A DNA stretch of 64,000 nt from JAHIGH01 sp964564035 (GCA_964564035.1 CAZLZN010000004.1:1-64000), one strand, 5' to 3'. Shown: positions 1 through 8,875, counted from the stretch's first letter. Program-made: numbers and translations. Notes: generated by a model not told the origin, from the sequence alone.

Positions 1-20
1 ACTCTGATTAGATTCCTACC

Positions 21-48
21 TTGCATTTATCTTCAGGTTTAGTATAAT
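21..48 (+). promoter_or_regulatory. gyrB promoter, leaderless type
   Basis: TTGCAT at 21-26 and a perfect TATAAT at 43-48 are separated by 16 nt. The -10 box ends 10 nt before the gyrB ATG, so transcription should begin 2-4 nt before the start codon and leave no room for a Shine-Dalgarno site. Seen in sequence; activity is inferred. Confidence 0.6.
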
Positions 49-58
49 AAATAATCAG

Positions 59-2008
59 ATGGCCTCAGAGAATATTAAAAAAAATTCAGACTACTCCGCA
101 CAACACATACAAGTACTCGAAGGACTTGAGCCGGTCAGGAAAAGGCCGGGAATGTATATCGGCTCTACCGACATAATAGGTCTTCATGAATCTTTGAGGG
201 AAATAATCGATAACGCGGTAGACGAAGCTTTGGCGGGTTTTGCGAAAAATGTCTGGATACTACTGAACGCCGACGGATCGGCTACCGTCGTCGATGACGG
301 GCGCGGAATTCCAACAGATATGATGCCTCAATTTAAAAAATCCGCTCTTGAAATCGTCATGACCAAGCTTCACGCGGGAGGAAAGTTCGGAGGATCCGCG
401 TATAAAATTTCGGGCGGACTTCATGGCGTAGGATCTTCGGTAGTGAATGCTTTATCCGAATGGCTTTGGGTGGAGGTCAGGCGGGACGGGAAGATCTTTC
501 AGCAAAATTACAAAGTCGGCGTACCTCAGTCCGACGTAGCGATTGTTAAGGAAACCCTGCTGACCAAAAGCATCCAACATCCCGCCTCGGGAACAACTGT
601 TACATTCAAGCCGGACGGTAAAATTTTCCAGGTCACCGAATTTGATTTCGATATAGTCAAAAAACAGATCAGGGAGAGAGCGTATCTGGTCCCAAAATTG
701 TATTTCCATTTGATTGATTTCAGAAAAGAAGAGGTACGTGAAGTGAATTATTATTTCGAGGGCGGGATAGTGTCTCTGGTTGAAAAAATTAATTTAAATA
801 AAGAACCTATACACAAAACGATAAATATAAACAAAACAGACGGAGATGTACAAGTCGAAGTCGCTATTCAATACAATAATACATATACCGAAAACGTAGA
901 GTCGTATGTAAACGTCATAAATACCGTCAACGGAGGAACTCACCTGACAGGCTTCCGCATGGCTTTGACCCGCGCGATAAATGATTACGGCAAAAAAATC
1001 GGAGCGTTTAAAAATGAAGAAGATTCAATAATAGGGGATGATACCAGAGAAGGCTTGACCGCGGTTGTGTTTATAAAGATGCCTCAGGATAGAATACAGT
1101 TCGAAGGGCAGACTAAAGGAAAACTCGGCAACTCGGAAATCCAATCTATGGTCCTCACAATTGTCAAAGATGCACTGTCAGTGCATTTTGAGGAAAATCC
1201 GGGCGAGGGAAGAAGAATACTTGAAAAAGTTTATCTGGCCGCCAAAGCGCGACTCGCAGCTAAAGCTGCAAAAGAAGCTGTCATCAGGAAGGGAGCTCTT
1301 GAAGGCTCTACACTTCCGGGAAAACTCGCCGATTGCCAGGAGAAAGATCCATCCGTATCCGAGCTTTATCTGGTCGAGGGAGATTCGGCCGGCGGCAGTG
1401 CAAAACAGGGGAGAGACAGGAAATTCCAGGCGATTCTCCCGCTTAGAGGCAAGATCCTGAATACAGAGCGCGCTCGACTAGATAAAATGATCGAACACGA
1501 GGAAATTAAGAGCCTGATCATAGCACTTGGCGCGGGGATCGGAGACACGACCAATCTGGAAAAGCTCAGATATCACAGGGTAATAATTATGACTGACGCG
1601 GACGTTGACGGAGAGCATATTGAAACTTTGATTTTGACTTTTTTCTACAGGCATTTGCCGGATATTATCAAAAACGGGTATCTGTATGTAGCCATGCCGC
1701 CGCTATTTAAAGTACAAAAAGGCAAAGATATCAGATATGCATATAATGATGCCGAGAAGGACGCGATGGTCAAAGAAATGAAAGGCGCAGGCAATGTATC
1801 GATACAGAGGTACAAGGGTCTTGGAGAAATGAACCCTGAACAATTGTGGGAAACAACTATGAATCCGACAAACCGTGTGCTTAAACAAATAAATATTCAT
1901 GACGCCGAGGAAGCAGACGGAGTATTTACAATGCTTATGGGCGATGAGGTACCGCCAAGGAAACATTTTATCCAGACGAACGCTATATACGCAACGCTGG
2001 ACATATAA
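59..2008 (+). CDS. gyrB: DNA gyrase subunit B
   Basis: ATPase subunit of the GyrA2GyrB2 type II topoisomerase that introduces negative supercoils. At 649 aa it has the usual length of a short-type GyrB. The GHKL ATPase region shows EIIDNAVDEALAG, DDGRGIP and GGLHGVGSSVVNALS. The TOPRIM domain shows LYLVEGDSAGGSAKQGRDR and the metal-binding MTDADVDGEHIETL, and the C-terminus has the conserved QRYKGLGEMNP. ParE is the alternative, but the gyrA partner just downstream carries a GyrA box, so gyrase is preferred. The ATG at 59 lies 10 nt after a TATAAT box, suggesting a leaderless message. It probably forms an operon with ppa and gyrA. Confidence 0.97.
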   Translation: MASENIKKNSDYSAQHIQVLEGLEPVRKRPGMYIGSTDIIGLHESLREIIDNAVDEALAGFAKNVWILLNADGSATVVDDGRGIPTDMMPQFKKSALEIVMTKLHAGGKFGGSAYKISGGLHGVGSSVVNALSEWLWVEVRRDGKIFQQNYKVGVPQSDVAIVKETLLTKSIQHPASGTTVTFKPDGKIFQVTEFDFDIVKKQIRERAYLVPKLYFHLIDFRKEEVREVNYYFEGGIVSLVEKINLNKEPIHKTININKTDGDVQVEVAIQYNNTYTENVESYVNVINTVNGGTHLTGFRMALTRAINDYGKKIGAFKNEEDSIIGDDTREGLTAVVFIKMPQDRIQFEGQTKGKLGNSEIQSMVLTIVKDALSVHFEENPGEGRRILEKVYLAAKARLAAKAAKEAVIRKGALEGSTLPGKLADCQEKDPSVSELYLVEGDSAGGSAKQGRDRKFQAILPLRGKILNTERARLDKMIEHEEIKSLIIALGAGIGDTTNLEKLRYHRVIIMTDADVDGEHIETLILTFFYRHLPDIIKNGYLYVAMPPLFKVQKGKDIRYAYNDAEKDAMVKEMKGAGNVSIQRYKGLGEMNPEQLWETTMNPTNRVLKQINIHDAEEADGVFTMLMGDEVPPRKHFIQTNAIYATLDI

Positions 2009-2013
2009 TGCGA

Positions 2014-2074
2014 GTGATTAGGTTTTAGGTTTTAGTGATTAGGCGAATATAAATTTAAATTCCTAAGCCCTAGA
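2014..2074. repeat. Heptamer array, facing pair (gyrB-ppa spacer)
   Basis: Left arm in 7-nt steps: GTGATTA / GGTTTTA / GGTTTTA / GTGATTA at 2014-2041. The right arm near 2061-2074 is TCCTAAGCCCTAGA, whose reverse complement TCTAGGGCTTAGGA repeats the same pattern. The pair could fold as an imperfect hairpin in the gyrB-ppa spacer. It is one of about ten such arrays in the window. Confidence 0.6.
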
Positions 2075-2092
2075 CAGAGGGGGTGAGTTTTT

Positions 2093-2608
2093 ATGATGAT
2101 AGATAAAATTAAATCGGGAAAAAATCCGAAAATCGGAGAAGTAAACGTTCTGGTTGAAATCCCGAAAAATAGCAACATAAAATACGAGCTTGATAAAGAA
2201 TCAGGCGCGATATTTGTCGACAGATTTTTGTATACGGCAATGTCATTTCCGTTTAATTATGGATTTGTGCCAAGCACATTGGCCGATGACGGGGACCCGC
2301 TTGATATAATAGTACTCAGCGAATTTGCTGTAGCGCCGGGAACTGTCTTGCCAAGTACGATTATCGGGATGCTTGAGATGGAGGATGAGGAAGGAATTGA
2401 TACCAAAGTACTTGCGGTACCGACAGTCAAGATAGATCCTTTATTTGGAATTTATAAAAATATAACTGATGTTCCGGATCCCATCAAAAACAAGCTTAAG
2501 CATTTCTTTGAGAATTATAAAAAGCTTGAACCCGGGAAATGGGTCAAGATCAAGGAATGGAAAGACAAGAAAGCTGCGCTTGAAGCGCTGAAAAGAGCGA
2601 TCAAATAA
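2093..2608 (+). CDS. ppa: Inorganic pyrophosphatase, family I
   Basis: Soluble Mg-dependent enzyme that hydrolyses pyrophosphate to two phosphates, pulling biosynthetic reactions forward. At 171 aa it is the normal bacterial family I size. The signature DDGDPLDIIVL carries the metal-binding aspartates; further family features are FNYGFVPST and a C-terminal lysine-rich helix ending in KRAIK. A strong Shine-Dalgarno (GAGGGGGTGAG, 2077-2087) precedes the ATG at 2093; a second in-frame ATG follows at 2096. It sits between gyrB and gyrA, which is an unusual place, with a heptamer-repeat hairpin on each side. Confidence 0.95.
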   Translation: MMIDKIKSGKNPKIGEVNVLVEIPKNSNIKYELDKESGAIFVDRFLYTAMSFPFNYGFVPSTLADDGDPLDIIVLSEFAVAPGTVLPSTIIGMLEMEDEEGIDTKVLAVPTVKIDPLFGIYKNITDVPDPIKNKLKHFFENYKKLEPGKWVKIKEWKDKKAALEALKRAIK

Positions 2609-2609
2609 C

Positions 2610-2711
2610 GAAAAGCGCAAAAGGGAAAACGTAAAATAACAACTCAAAAGTTTAAATATAACACTTTTGAATTTTTGATTGTTGTTTTGTACTTTTCGTT
2701 TTACGTTTTGC
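2610..2711. repeat. Heptamer inverted-repeat pair (ppa-gyrA spacer)
   Basis: The left arm reads GAAAAGC / GCAAAAG / GGAAAAC / GTAAAAT (2610-2637). The right arm reads ACTTTTC / GTTTTAC / GTTTTGC (2691-2711), the reverse complement of the same motif family. The inner part also pairs (CTCAAAAGT with ACTTTTGA), so nearly the whole 100-bp spacer can form one long imperfect hairpin. It might act as a processing or termination structure. The 7-nt periodicity marks it as part of a dispersed repeat family. Confidence 0.7.
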
Positions 2712-2720
2712 ATTTAATTT

Positions 2721-5267
2721 ATGAACATTGGTAAATTATTACAAACTAACATCACGGAGGAGATGAAGAAGTCGTATCTGAACTATGCGATGTCTGTTAT
2801 AGTCTCGCGTGCTCTCCCCGATGTCCGCGACGGGCTAAAGCCTGTTCACCGCAGAATTTTATACGCAATGCATGAGATGAGCCTCGCGCATACCGCGAAG
2901 TATTCCAAAAGCGCGAAGATCGTCGGAGAAGTCATGGGTAAATTTCATCCGCATGGTGATTTGCCTATTTATGATGCTCTTGTCAGGCTCGCACAAAGTT
3001 TCTCAATGCGTTATCCGCTGGTTGACGGACAGGGAAATTTCGGATCTATTGACGGCGATCCGCCCGCTGCCATGCGTTATACCGAGGCCAGAATGGCGGC
3101 TATCACGTCTGAACTTTTGACCGATATCGACAAAGAAACGGTCGCGTTCATGCCGAATTTTGACGGGACAATTGATGAGCCGATCTACATGCCGGCCAAG
3201 CTTCCGAATTTGCTGCTCATGGGCTCAGAAGGCATCGCGGTCGGTATGGCCACCAAGATACCTCCGCATAATCTGGGAGAAGTCATTGACGCGATAGTGT
3301 ACACAATCGGCAAAACAAAGATCCTGAACACGAACATAAAAGACGCAAAAAACAATGAAGCGCCAACAGTGGCAACCAATTCAGAGGTTGAAGCCAAAAT
3401 AACCGAGCCTGTTCTTCAAGTACAGTCGGATGCGACAATTGATGAACTTTTGGAGTTTATTAAAGGCCCGGATTTCCCGACAGCCGGCGCGATATACGAT
3501 ATTACGGAAATTAAGAGCGCATATAATACAGGCCGCGGCAAAATTGTCATCAGGGGCAAAGCGGAAATCGAAGAAATTGGCAACGGCAAATCGGCGATAA
3601 TGATAAGTGAACTTCCTTATCAGGTCAACAAGGCTCTTCTAATCGCGAAAATTGCCGACCTCGCCAAAGAGAAAAAAATCGAGGGTATATCGGATCTGCG
3701 GGATGAATCCGACAGACGGGGACTTCATATTTATATTGAATTGAAGCGCGACGCGACACCCAAGAAAGTGCTTAATAATTTATTCAAATATACTAATCTT
3801 CAGACTACTTTTCCGGTAAATATGGTCGCGCTTGTTGACGGAACACCGCAAACCTTGAATTTGAAGATGATCCTGGATGAGTATGTAAAACACAGATATA
3901 TCGTGATCAGGAAAAGAAGCGAATTTGAGCTAAAGCAAGCCAAGGCAAGACTTCATATACTTGAAGGACTCAAGATCGCGGTCGATCATATCGATGCTGT
4001 TATCGCGACAATCAGGGCCTCCAAAGACCAGGAGACTGCAAAGCAGAATTTGATGGCGAAGTTTAAGCTTTCCGAAATCCAGGCGACAGCAATACTTGAT
4101 ATGCAGCTTCGTAGACTTGCGGCGCTTGAGAGACAAAAGATCGAGGACGAGCTTCTGATGGTCAAAGAAACTATTGCATATCTGGAAGATTTGCTTGCTC
4201 ACTCCGAGAAAATTTTGTCTGTTATTAAAAATGAGATCCTGAAACTAAAAGAAAAATACGCGGATCCGAGGAGAACAAGAGTTTTCAAAGGCAAAGTGGG
4301 AGAGTTCTCCGAAGAGGATCTGATACCTAATGAACCAACGGTAATAACTCTTACAAATACCGGCTACATAAAGAGGCAGTCGCTGAACAGTTTCCACACC
4401 CAGCAAAGAGGAGGCAAGGGCATAACCGGGATGAAGATCAAAGACGAGGACAATATCGCAAATATCCGCTTCGCGCAGACGCATGATAATATTTTGTTCT
4501 TTACAAATAAGGGCAAAGTGTATCAGCTAAAAGCCTATGATATCGCAGAGAGCTCGAGAACCAGCAAGGGATCGGCTATAGTAAATCTACTTAATATCGA
4601 GGCAGGCGAAAAAATAGAGTCGTTTATAGTCCACAATAAAAACGTGAAGTCGGGATTTGTATTTTTGACCACAAGAAACGGAACCGTGAAGAAAACGAAT
4701 TTGTCGGAGTTTGAGAATATCAGGAGAAACGGCATGATAGCTATCAAACTTGATCCAAAAGACGAGCTGGTATGGAGCAATATAACAGACGGCAAGAACG
4801 AAATCCTGATCATAACTAAAGGCGGAAAAGCTATCAGATTCGCGGAAGAAGATGTAAGACCGCTCGGGCGTCCGGCAACTGGTGTGAGAGGGATAAAGAT
4901 AGACTCGTCGGATGCTGTTATCGGCATGGATGTTATCAGCCGCGGAGATAATCCCGATATTCTGGCAATTATGGAAAATGGACTTGGTAAAAAAACGCCG
5001 GTAAATCAATTTCCTCTGCAGGGAAGAGGCGGTCAGGGCGTAAAAGTCGCGAAGGTCACACCGAGAACAGGCAATGTCGCAGTAGCACAGGTGATTCCGG
5101 CGAACTCCGATTCGTTTATTATAACGTCCAAAAAAGGACAGATCGTGAAAATGGCGATCACTTCTATTCCGAAGTTATCCAGAGATACTCAGGGCGTTAT
5201 ATTGATGCGCTTCTCGGACCCGAATGACAGGGTCGCCTCCGCGACGTGTATCGAAAAGAGCCAGTAA
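2721..5267 (+). CDS. gyrA: DNA gyrase subunit A
   Basis: Breakage-reunion subunit of gyrase, 848 aa. The N-terminal winged-helix domain holds the catalytic tyrosine at about residue 120 in AAMRYTEARM. The C-terminal beta-pinwheel carries the GyrA box QQRGGKG, separating gyrase from topoisomerase IV. In the quinolone-determining region the sequence is HPHGDLPIYDALVRL, so the position equivalent to E. coli Ser83 is Leu (L81) while the Asp87 equivalent is kept. Family knowledge: Leu at 83 lowers quinolone sensitivity in enterobacteria. A stretch around residues 195-240 between conserved blocks is rich in D, N, E and T and looks like a lineage-specific insertion. Last gene of the gyrB-ppa-gyrA group. 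Confidence 0.97.
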   Translation: MNIGKLLQTNITEEMKKSYLNYAMSVIVSRALPDVRDGLKPVHRRILYAMHEMSLAHTAKYSKSAKIVGEVMGKFHPHGDLPIYDALVRLAQSFSMRYPLVDGQGNFGSIDGDPPAAMRYTEARMAAITSELLTDIDKETVAFMPNFDGTIDEPIYMPAKLPNLLLMGSEGIAVGMATKIPPHNLGEVIDAIVYTIGKTKILNTNIKDAKNNEAPTVATNSEVEAKITEPVLQVQSDATIDELLEFIKGPDFPTAGAIYDITEIKSAYNTGRGKIVIRGKAEIEEIGNGKSAIMISELPYQVNKALLIAKIADLAKEKKIEGISDLRDESDRRGLHIYIELKRDATPKKVLNNLFKYTNLQTTFPVNMVALVDGTPQTLNLKMILDEYVKHRYIVIRKRSEFELKQAKARLHILEGLKIAVDHIDAVIATIRASKDQETAKQNLMAKFKLSEIQATAILDMQLRRLAALERQKIEDELLMVKETIAYLEDLLAHSEKILSVIKNEILKLKEKYADPRRTRVFKGKVGEFSEEDLIPNEPTVITLTNTGYIKRQSLNSFHTQQRGGKGITGMKIKDEDNIANIRFAQTHDNILFFTNKGKVYQLKAYDIAESSRTSKGSAIVNLLNIEAGEKIESFIVHNKNVKSGFVFLTTRNGTVKKTNLSEFENIRRNGMIAIKLDPKDELVWSNITDGKNEILIITKGGKAIRFAEEDVRPLGRPATGVRGIKIDSSDAVIGMDVISRGDNPDILAIMENGLGKKTPVNQFPLQGRGGQGVKVAKVTPRTGNVAVAQVIPANSDSFIITSKKGQIVKMAITSIPKLSRDTQGVILMRFSDPNDRVASATCIEKSQ

Positions 5268-5347
5268 TCCTCTTGTTGTGTTTTTGTCAGGAAATTTATT
5301 TAAATAAGATCTATAATTGTCGCTAGAACTATACCGCTTGACGCTAT

Positions 5348-5800
5348 ATGCCTAATGAAATAACTCCGCGATCCAAATCTGATTCTGAATATAATAATAA
5401 AACTGCTTACAGAATAGCACACGCTATTAAGAGATCAATTGAGAAGCAATTAAGTGCATCAGGAAAGCATCCGTTAAACAGAGAAAAATTATTTGCCATG
5501 AGAGGCATGGAGGCTTCAAAAACAGAGGCCAGAAACAAAATGGGTATCAAAGAACATTTTTGTCTGAGAAAAGAAAATAAGGACGGCTCAACTATTTACA
5601 AGCTTGGTTATAAAGTTTTATTAAGAAATGGTACAAGGGCTGAAGCACTGGTAGTCTCTACATCTGCCAAAGAACCCTTGGCAAAACATATCTTTTCATT
5701 TACAGGTGCGAATTCTAATAGAGAAATTGTAATTTTGAATAAGAATAATATGAGAGCGATACAGCGAGCCAGAAGAATGCTGAAGCTGCCGGTTTTGTAA
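5348..5800 (+). CDS. Hypothetical basic protein, 150 aa
   Basis: Not recognised. A soluble, lysine/arginine-rich protein with no signal peptide or membrane segment. The N-terminus contains IAHAIKRSIEKQL, likely an amphipathic helix, and the C-terminus ends in a basic helix (MRAIQRARRMLKLPVL). The middle, around RKENKDGSTIYKLGYKVLL, looks like beta strands. It lies 80 bp after gyrA and 48 bp before folD on the same strand. The charge pattern would fit a nucleic-acid-binding protein, but no known fold is visible, so this is only a guess. Confidence 0.7.
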   Translation: MPNEITPRSKSDSEYNNKTAYRIAHAIKRSIEKQLSASGKHPLNREKLFAMRGMEASKTEARNKMGIKEHFCLRKENKDGSTIYKLGYKVLLRNGTRAEALVVSTSAKEPLAKHIFSFTGANSNREIVILNKNNMRAIQRARRMLKLPVL

Positions 5801-5847
5801 TGATTTTTTTGTTTTAAAAGCAGTTAAAATGTGTTATTCTCTTGTGT

Positions 5848-6726
5848 ATGAGAATTGACGGGAAGATGATCGCTGACGGGATATACGCAGATTTGAAAAA
5901 AGAAACAGCGGCTCTGGAATCGACAGGGATAATTCCCTGTTTAAATGTAATACTAATAGGAGATAATCCAGCGTCTGTTTCTTATGTAAGGCAGAAAAAG
6001 AAATGGGGAGAGTTTATAGGCGCAAAAATAATAGTTGAAAACCCAGGTACGACAATCACGGAAGAGGAATTATTGACGAGAATAGGGGAGTTGAATAACG
6101 ATAAAGATGTCCACGGTATTCTGATACAGCGCCCGGTCCCATCACAAATTGATGAAGAAAAACTTACCGCAAGTGTCGCGCCAAAAAAAGACATTGACGG
6201 ATTTCACCCTGAATCGGATTTTACGCTGCCACTGCCGCTTGCGGTGGTTAAGATACTGGAAGAAATATTTAAAACGCTAAACGAAAAACGAAAAGTGCAA
6301 AATAATAATTCAGAGATTTTTCACAAAGAATTTCAAAAATGGATAAAAAAACAAAAAATCGCTGTACTTGGCAAAGGAATGACGGGTGGCGGTCCTATTT
6401 CTAAATATCTGATTAAACTTGGGCTCGATGTGAGTCTGGTTGATTCAAAAACTCCTGATCCGGAAACTGTTACAAAAAAAGCAGATATAATTGTTTCAGC
6501 CGTTGGAAAACCCAAAATTATCAGGCCGGAAAATATTAAAAAAGGCGTCATATTAATCGGCGCGGGGATATTTCGGGGAGAAAACGGTAAACTGCAGGGA
6601 GATTATGATGAGGAAGAAATTTCAGATACCGCGTCTTTTTATACCCCAACGCCGGGCGGAGTCGGACCTGTAAACGTAGCAATGCTGATGGACAACCTTA
6701 TAAAAGCGGTAAAAAATCAAATCTAA
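5848..6726 (+). CDS. folD: Bifunctional methylenetetrahydrofolate dehydrogenase/cyclohydrolase
   Basis: Interconverts 5,10-methylene-THF, methenyl-THF and 10-formyl-THF using NADP. Family motifs: SVSYVRQKKKWGEFIG (substrate lysine region), GILIQRPVPSQID, PKKDIDGFHP and the C-terminal YTPTPGGVGPVNVAML. A TTG at 5842 allows two more codons, but the ATG at 5848 (MRIDGKMIADGI) fits the family start. Oddity: between the catalytic and Rossmann parts lies a low-complexity stretch (NEKRKVQNNNSE, DNA 6276-6310) made of heptamers GCTAAAC / GAAAAAC / GAAAAGT / GCAAAAT. It stays in frame and lengthens a surface loop just before KIAVLGKGMTGG, so the enzyme is probably active. Confidence 0.93.
   Translation: MRIDGKMIADGIYADLKKETAALESTGIIPCLNVILIGDNPASVSYVRQKKKWGEFIGAKIIVENPGTTITEEELLTRIGELNNDKDVHGILIQRPVPSQIDEEKLTASVAPKKDIDGFHPESDFTLPLPLAVVKILEEIFKTLNEKRKVQNNNSEIFHKEFQKWIKKQKIAVLGKGMTGGGPISKYLIKLGLDVSLVDSKTPDPETVTKKADIIVSAVGKPKIIRPENIKKGVILIGAGIFRGENGKLQGDYDEEEISDTASFYTPTPGGVGPVNVAMLMDNLIKAVKNQI
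6276..6310 (+). repeat. Heptamer array inside folD
   Basis: Five consecutive 7-nt units (GCTAAAC, GAAAAAC, GAAAAGT, GCAAAAT, AATAATT) lie within the coding frame of folD. They encode a charged, asparagine-rich linker that breaks the usual spacing between the FolD catalytic and nucleotide-binding regions. The units match those of the intergenic arrays at 2610, 8768 and 9969. Confidence 0.65.
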
Positions 6727-6728
6727 AA

Positions 6729-7655
6729 TCATCCGGAGTTGTCTTTGAGGTAGGTTGAATACCAGCTGTAATTTTTGCCGAAGAACCTTGCTATAAGTTC
6801 TATTCCTAATTCCGCCGTTTTGTGATTTTCGTCAAGCAAAGGATTATACTCTACGACATCGACTCCGACTACATTGCAGTTTTGGCCGATGTAATTCGCG
6901 ATCGCTGTAATCTCTCTATATGTCAGCCCTCCTTTGTTGGGCATGCCTGTGCCGGGCGCGTAGAGACTATCCAATGAATCAAGATCCAGGCTTATATAAA
7001 TGTTTTTTGTTTGCTCTTTTAAGATGTCTATTTTGTCAAATAGCGGCTTCATGCCAAAGGCGAGCAAATTTTCGATAGTAAACAAGTTCAGATTTTCTTT
7101 TTGCGCCAAATCGATCTCACCCTGATCGAAGTCACAGCCGCCGATATGAAGCATGTTTTTTTTGTTTAATTTCGTGCCTTTTTTATAAATATTTACTAAT
7201 TTTGGGTCTCCGAAACCCATAAGCGACGAAAGAGGCATGCCGTGAATGTTGCCTGTAAGCGTAGTTTGATCGGTATTCATATCACCGTGGGCGTCGAAAT
7301 AGATCATGGCGATGTCGTAATCAAGAGCTGTAGAAACGCCCGAGAATATTCCCATCGTAATCGAATGATCTCCGCCGAGACTAATTATTTTGGATTTATT
7401 TTGTACGGATTTATACGCGTAGTCTGCGGAAATCTCGGACACTCTGATAATTTCATCAATATATTTGAGCTTGGGATTGCCCGGAGCCAAATTTTTCCTG
7501 TCGGTGCAGGAGATATTTCCTAAATCTTTAACGGCAATTGAAGCCTGGCTGAGCTTTTCGATAATTCCCTGATACCTGAAGGCATTCGGCCCGACATCAA
7601 CTCCCAAATTTTTGGCTCCGAGATCAAGAGGTATTCCTATCAAATCAGCATTCAT
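6729..7655 (-). CDS. Arginase / ureohydrolase family protein
   Basis: Binuclear Mn ureohydrolase of 308 aa, probably arginase (L-arginine to ornithine and urea). Metal-ligand motifs are all present: GGDHSITMG, DAHGDMNT and SLDLDSLDS, followed by GTGMPNKGGLTYRE, which resembles the arginase pattern more than agmatinase. In the third motif the usual Pro of SxDxDxxDP is Ser, a mild deviation. Start ATG 7655 follows a TATAAT by 8 nt. It is transcribed opposite to its neighbours and diverges from pyrB. Substrate choice among arginase, agmatinase and formiminoglutamase cannot be settled by eye. Confidence 0.85.
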   Translation of the reverse strand: MNADLIGIPLDLGAKNLGVDVGPNAFRYQGIIEKLSQASIAVKDLGNISCTDRKNLAPGNPKLKYIDEIIRVSEISADYAYKSVQNKSKIISLGGDHSITMGIFSGVSTALDYDIAMIYFDAHGDMNTDQTTLTGNIHGMPLSSLMGFGDPKLVNIYKKGTKLNKKNMLHIGGCDFDQGEIDLAQKENLNLFTIENLLAFGMKPLFDKIDILKEQTKNIYISLDLDSLDSLYAPGTGMPNKGGLTYREITAIANYIGQNCNVVGVDVVEYNPLLDENHKTAELGIELIARFFGKNYSWYSTYLKDNSG

Positions 7656-7663
7656 AAAAAATT

Positions 7664-7693
7664 ATTATAACCGATGCAAAGCGTAATGGGCAA
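7664..7693 (-). promoter_or_regulatory. Promoter of arginase-family gene
   Basis: On the minus strand TTGCCC (7688-7693) and TATAAT (7664-7669) are spaced 18 nt apart. The -10 box ends 8 nt before the ATG, so the transcript should be leaderless or nearly so. Confidence 0.5.
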
Positions 7694-7741
7694 ATCGGAT
7701 TAAAAATATTAAACAGTTGATGAAATTTATCAACAAAATCA

Positions 7742-7770
7742 TTGACACAACAATGTTTATCTATTAGAAT
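7742..7770 (+). promoter_or_regulatory. pyrB promoter
   Basis: Consensus TTGACA (7742-7747), a 17-nt spacer, then TAGAAT (7765-7770). A small palindrome GTATAATTTTTATAC (7778-7792) lies between the predicted start of transcription and the pyrB ATG. It could be an operator or a second -10 region (TATAAT within it). Confidence 0.6.
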
Positions 7771-7794
7771 CGTATAAGTATAATTTTTATACGC

Positions 7795-8766
7795 ATGGCA
7801 GTACAAAGTCATCTAAAAATCAACGGAAACTTCAAAGGACGAGATATCCTCTCATTAGATCAGTTCACAACTCAAGACATTTCAAAAATATTGGAAGTTA
7901 CTAAGGAAATGAAAAAAATCGCCTGCGGCGCGCAGCCGTGTGATATCCTCAAGGGCAACATAGTTGCCCTTATTTTTTATGAGCCCTCAAGCAGAACGTT
8001 CGGTTCGTTTGGCGCGGCCATCAAACAGCTGGGAGGTCAGACAATCGATATCCAGGATCCTCAGCATTTTTCGTCAGTCGCAAAGGGCGAAACGCTTGAG
8101 GACACAATCAGAGTCTTTGAGGCGTACAGCGACGCGATCGTTATCCGCCATCCGACCGCCGGCACAGCACAGAAAGCAGCTGAGGCTGCTTTTTTTGTAC
8201 CAATTATTAATGCCGGAGACGGGATAGGCGAACATCCTACACAAGCATTACTCGATATCGCGACGATTCATGAGAAGCACGGCAGGCTTGACAATTTAAC
8301 CGGTGTAATTGCCGGAGATCTATTAAACGGCAGAACTGTACATTCGCTTATGAGAGCGCTGTCGCTGTACAAAAAAATTAAGCTATATTTGCTGTCTCCA
8401 AAAGAGCTAAGGCTCGACAAGGATGATTTTAAAAAGTTTACAAAAGCAAATTTGGAGTTGGTTGAGATAGATAATGACCGCGATATGCCGAAAAATGCCG
8501 ATTTCTGGTATTGGACCCGCGTGCAAAAAGAGCGATTTAAAAATATAGATGATTATGAAAAAGTTAAAAACAGGTTTGTCGTAACATCCAAGCTCATGAA
8601 AGAAAAAGCAGGAAAAAACACAATTGTCATGCATCCGCTTCCGAGAGTCGGGGAAATCGATACGGATATCGATCAGGACCCGAGAGCCGCATATTTAAAA
8701 ACCCAGATCAGAAACGGACACTATGTAAGAATGGCGCTTATGGCGCTGGTACTGGGTAAAGTTTAA
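7795..8766 (+). CDS. pyrB: Aspartate carbamoyltransferase catalytic chain
   Basis: Condenses carbamoyl phosphate with aspartate, the committed step of UMP synthesis. 323 aa, about the size of bacterial PyrB. The carbamoyl-phosphate loop is seen as EPSSRTFGSFGAAIKQLGG (S-R-T), with later motifs EHPTQALLD and MHPLPRVGEIDTDIDQDPRA. No pyrI regulatory chain is visible nearby. It is the first of the pyrimidine genes, followed by carA 109 bp downstream across a heptamer hairpin. Confidence 0.96.
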   Translation: MAVQSHLKINGNFKGRDILSLDQFTTQDISKILEVTKEMKKIACGAQPCDILKGNIVALIFYEPSSRTFGSFGAAIKQLGGQTIDIQDPQHFSSVAKGETLEDTIRVFEAYSDAIVIRHPTAGTAQKAAEAAFFVPIINAGDGIGEHPTQALLDIATIHEKHGRLDNLTGVIAGDLLNGRTVHSLMRALSLYKKIKLYLLSPKELRLDKDDFKKFTKANLELVEIDNDRDMPKNADFWYWTRVQKERFKNIDDYEKVKNRFVVTSKLMKEKAGKNTIVMHPLPRVGEIDTDIDQDPRAAYLKTQIRNGHYVRMALMALVLGKV

Positions 8767-8767
8767 C

Positions 8768-8872
8768 GCAAAGCTCAAAATGCAAAGCGCAAAACCTGGA
8801 TAAAAATTTAAAAACATTCACAATTTTTAGCTTTGAACTTGACATTGATTTTTGATCTTTGATTTTTGATCT
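8768..8872. repeat. Heptamer facing pair (pyrB-carA spacer)
   Basis: The left arm is GCAAAGC / TCAAAAT / GCAAAGC / GCAAAAC (8768-8795). The right arm up to 8872 contains TTTTGAT / CTTTGAT / TTTTGAT, in the opposite sense. The array fills almost the whole spacer and ends 3 nt before the carA ATG, so it probably contributes to the carA 5' leader. A classical Shine-Dalgarno is not evident there. Confidence 0.65.
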
Positions 8873-8875
8873 TCT

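Noticed and set aside
4535..5009. Long antisense frames over gyrA and similar ones over other genes
   Set aside because: Shadow frames of well-identified genes, with atypical composition and no start signals.
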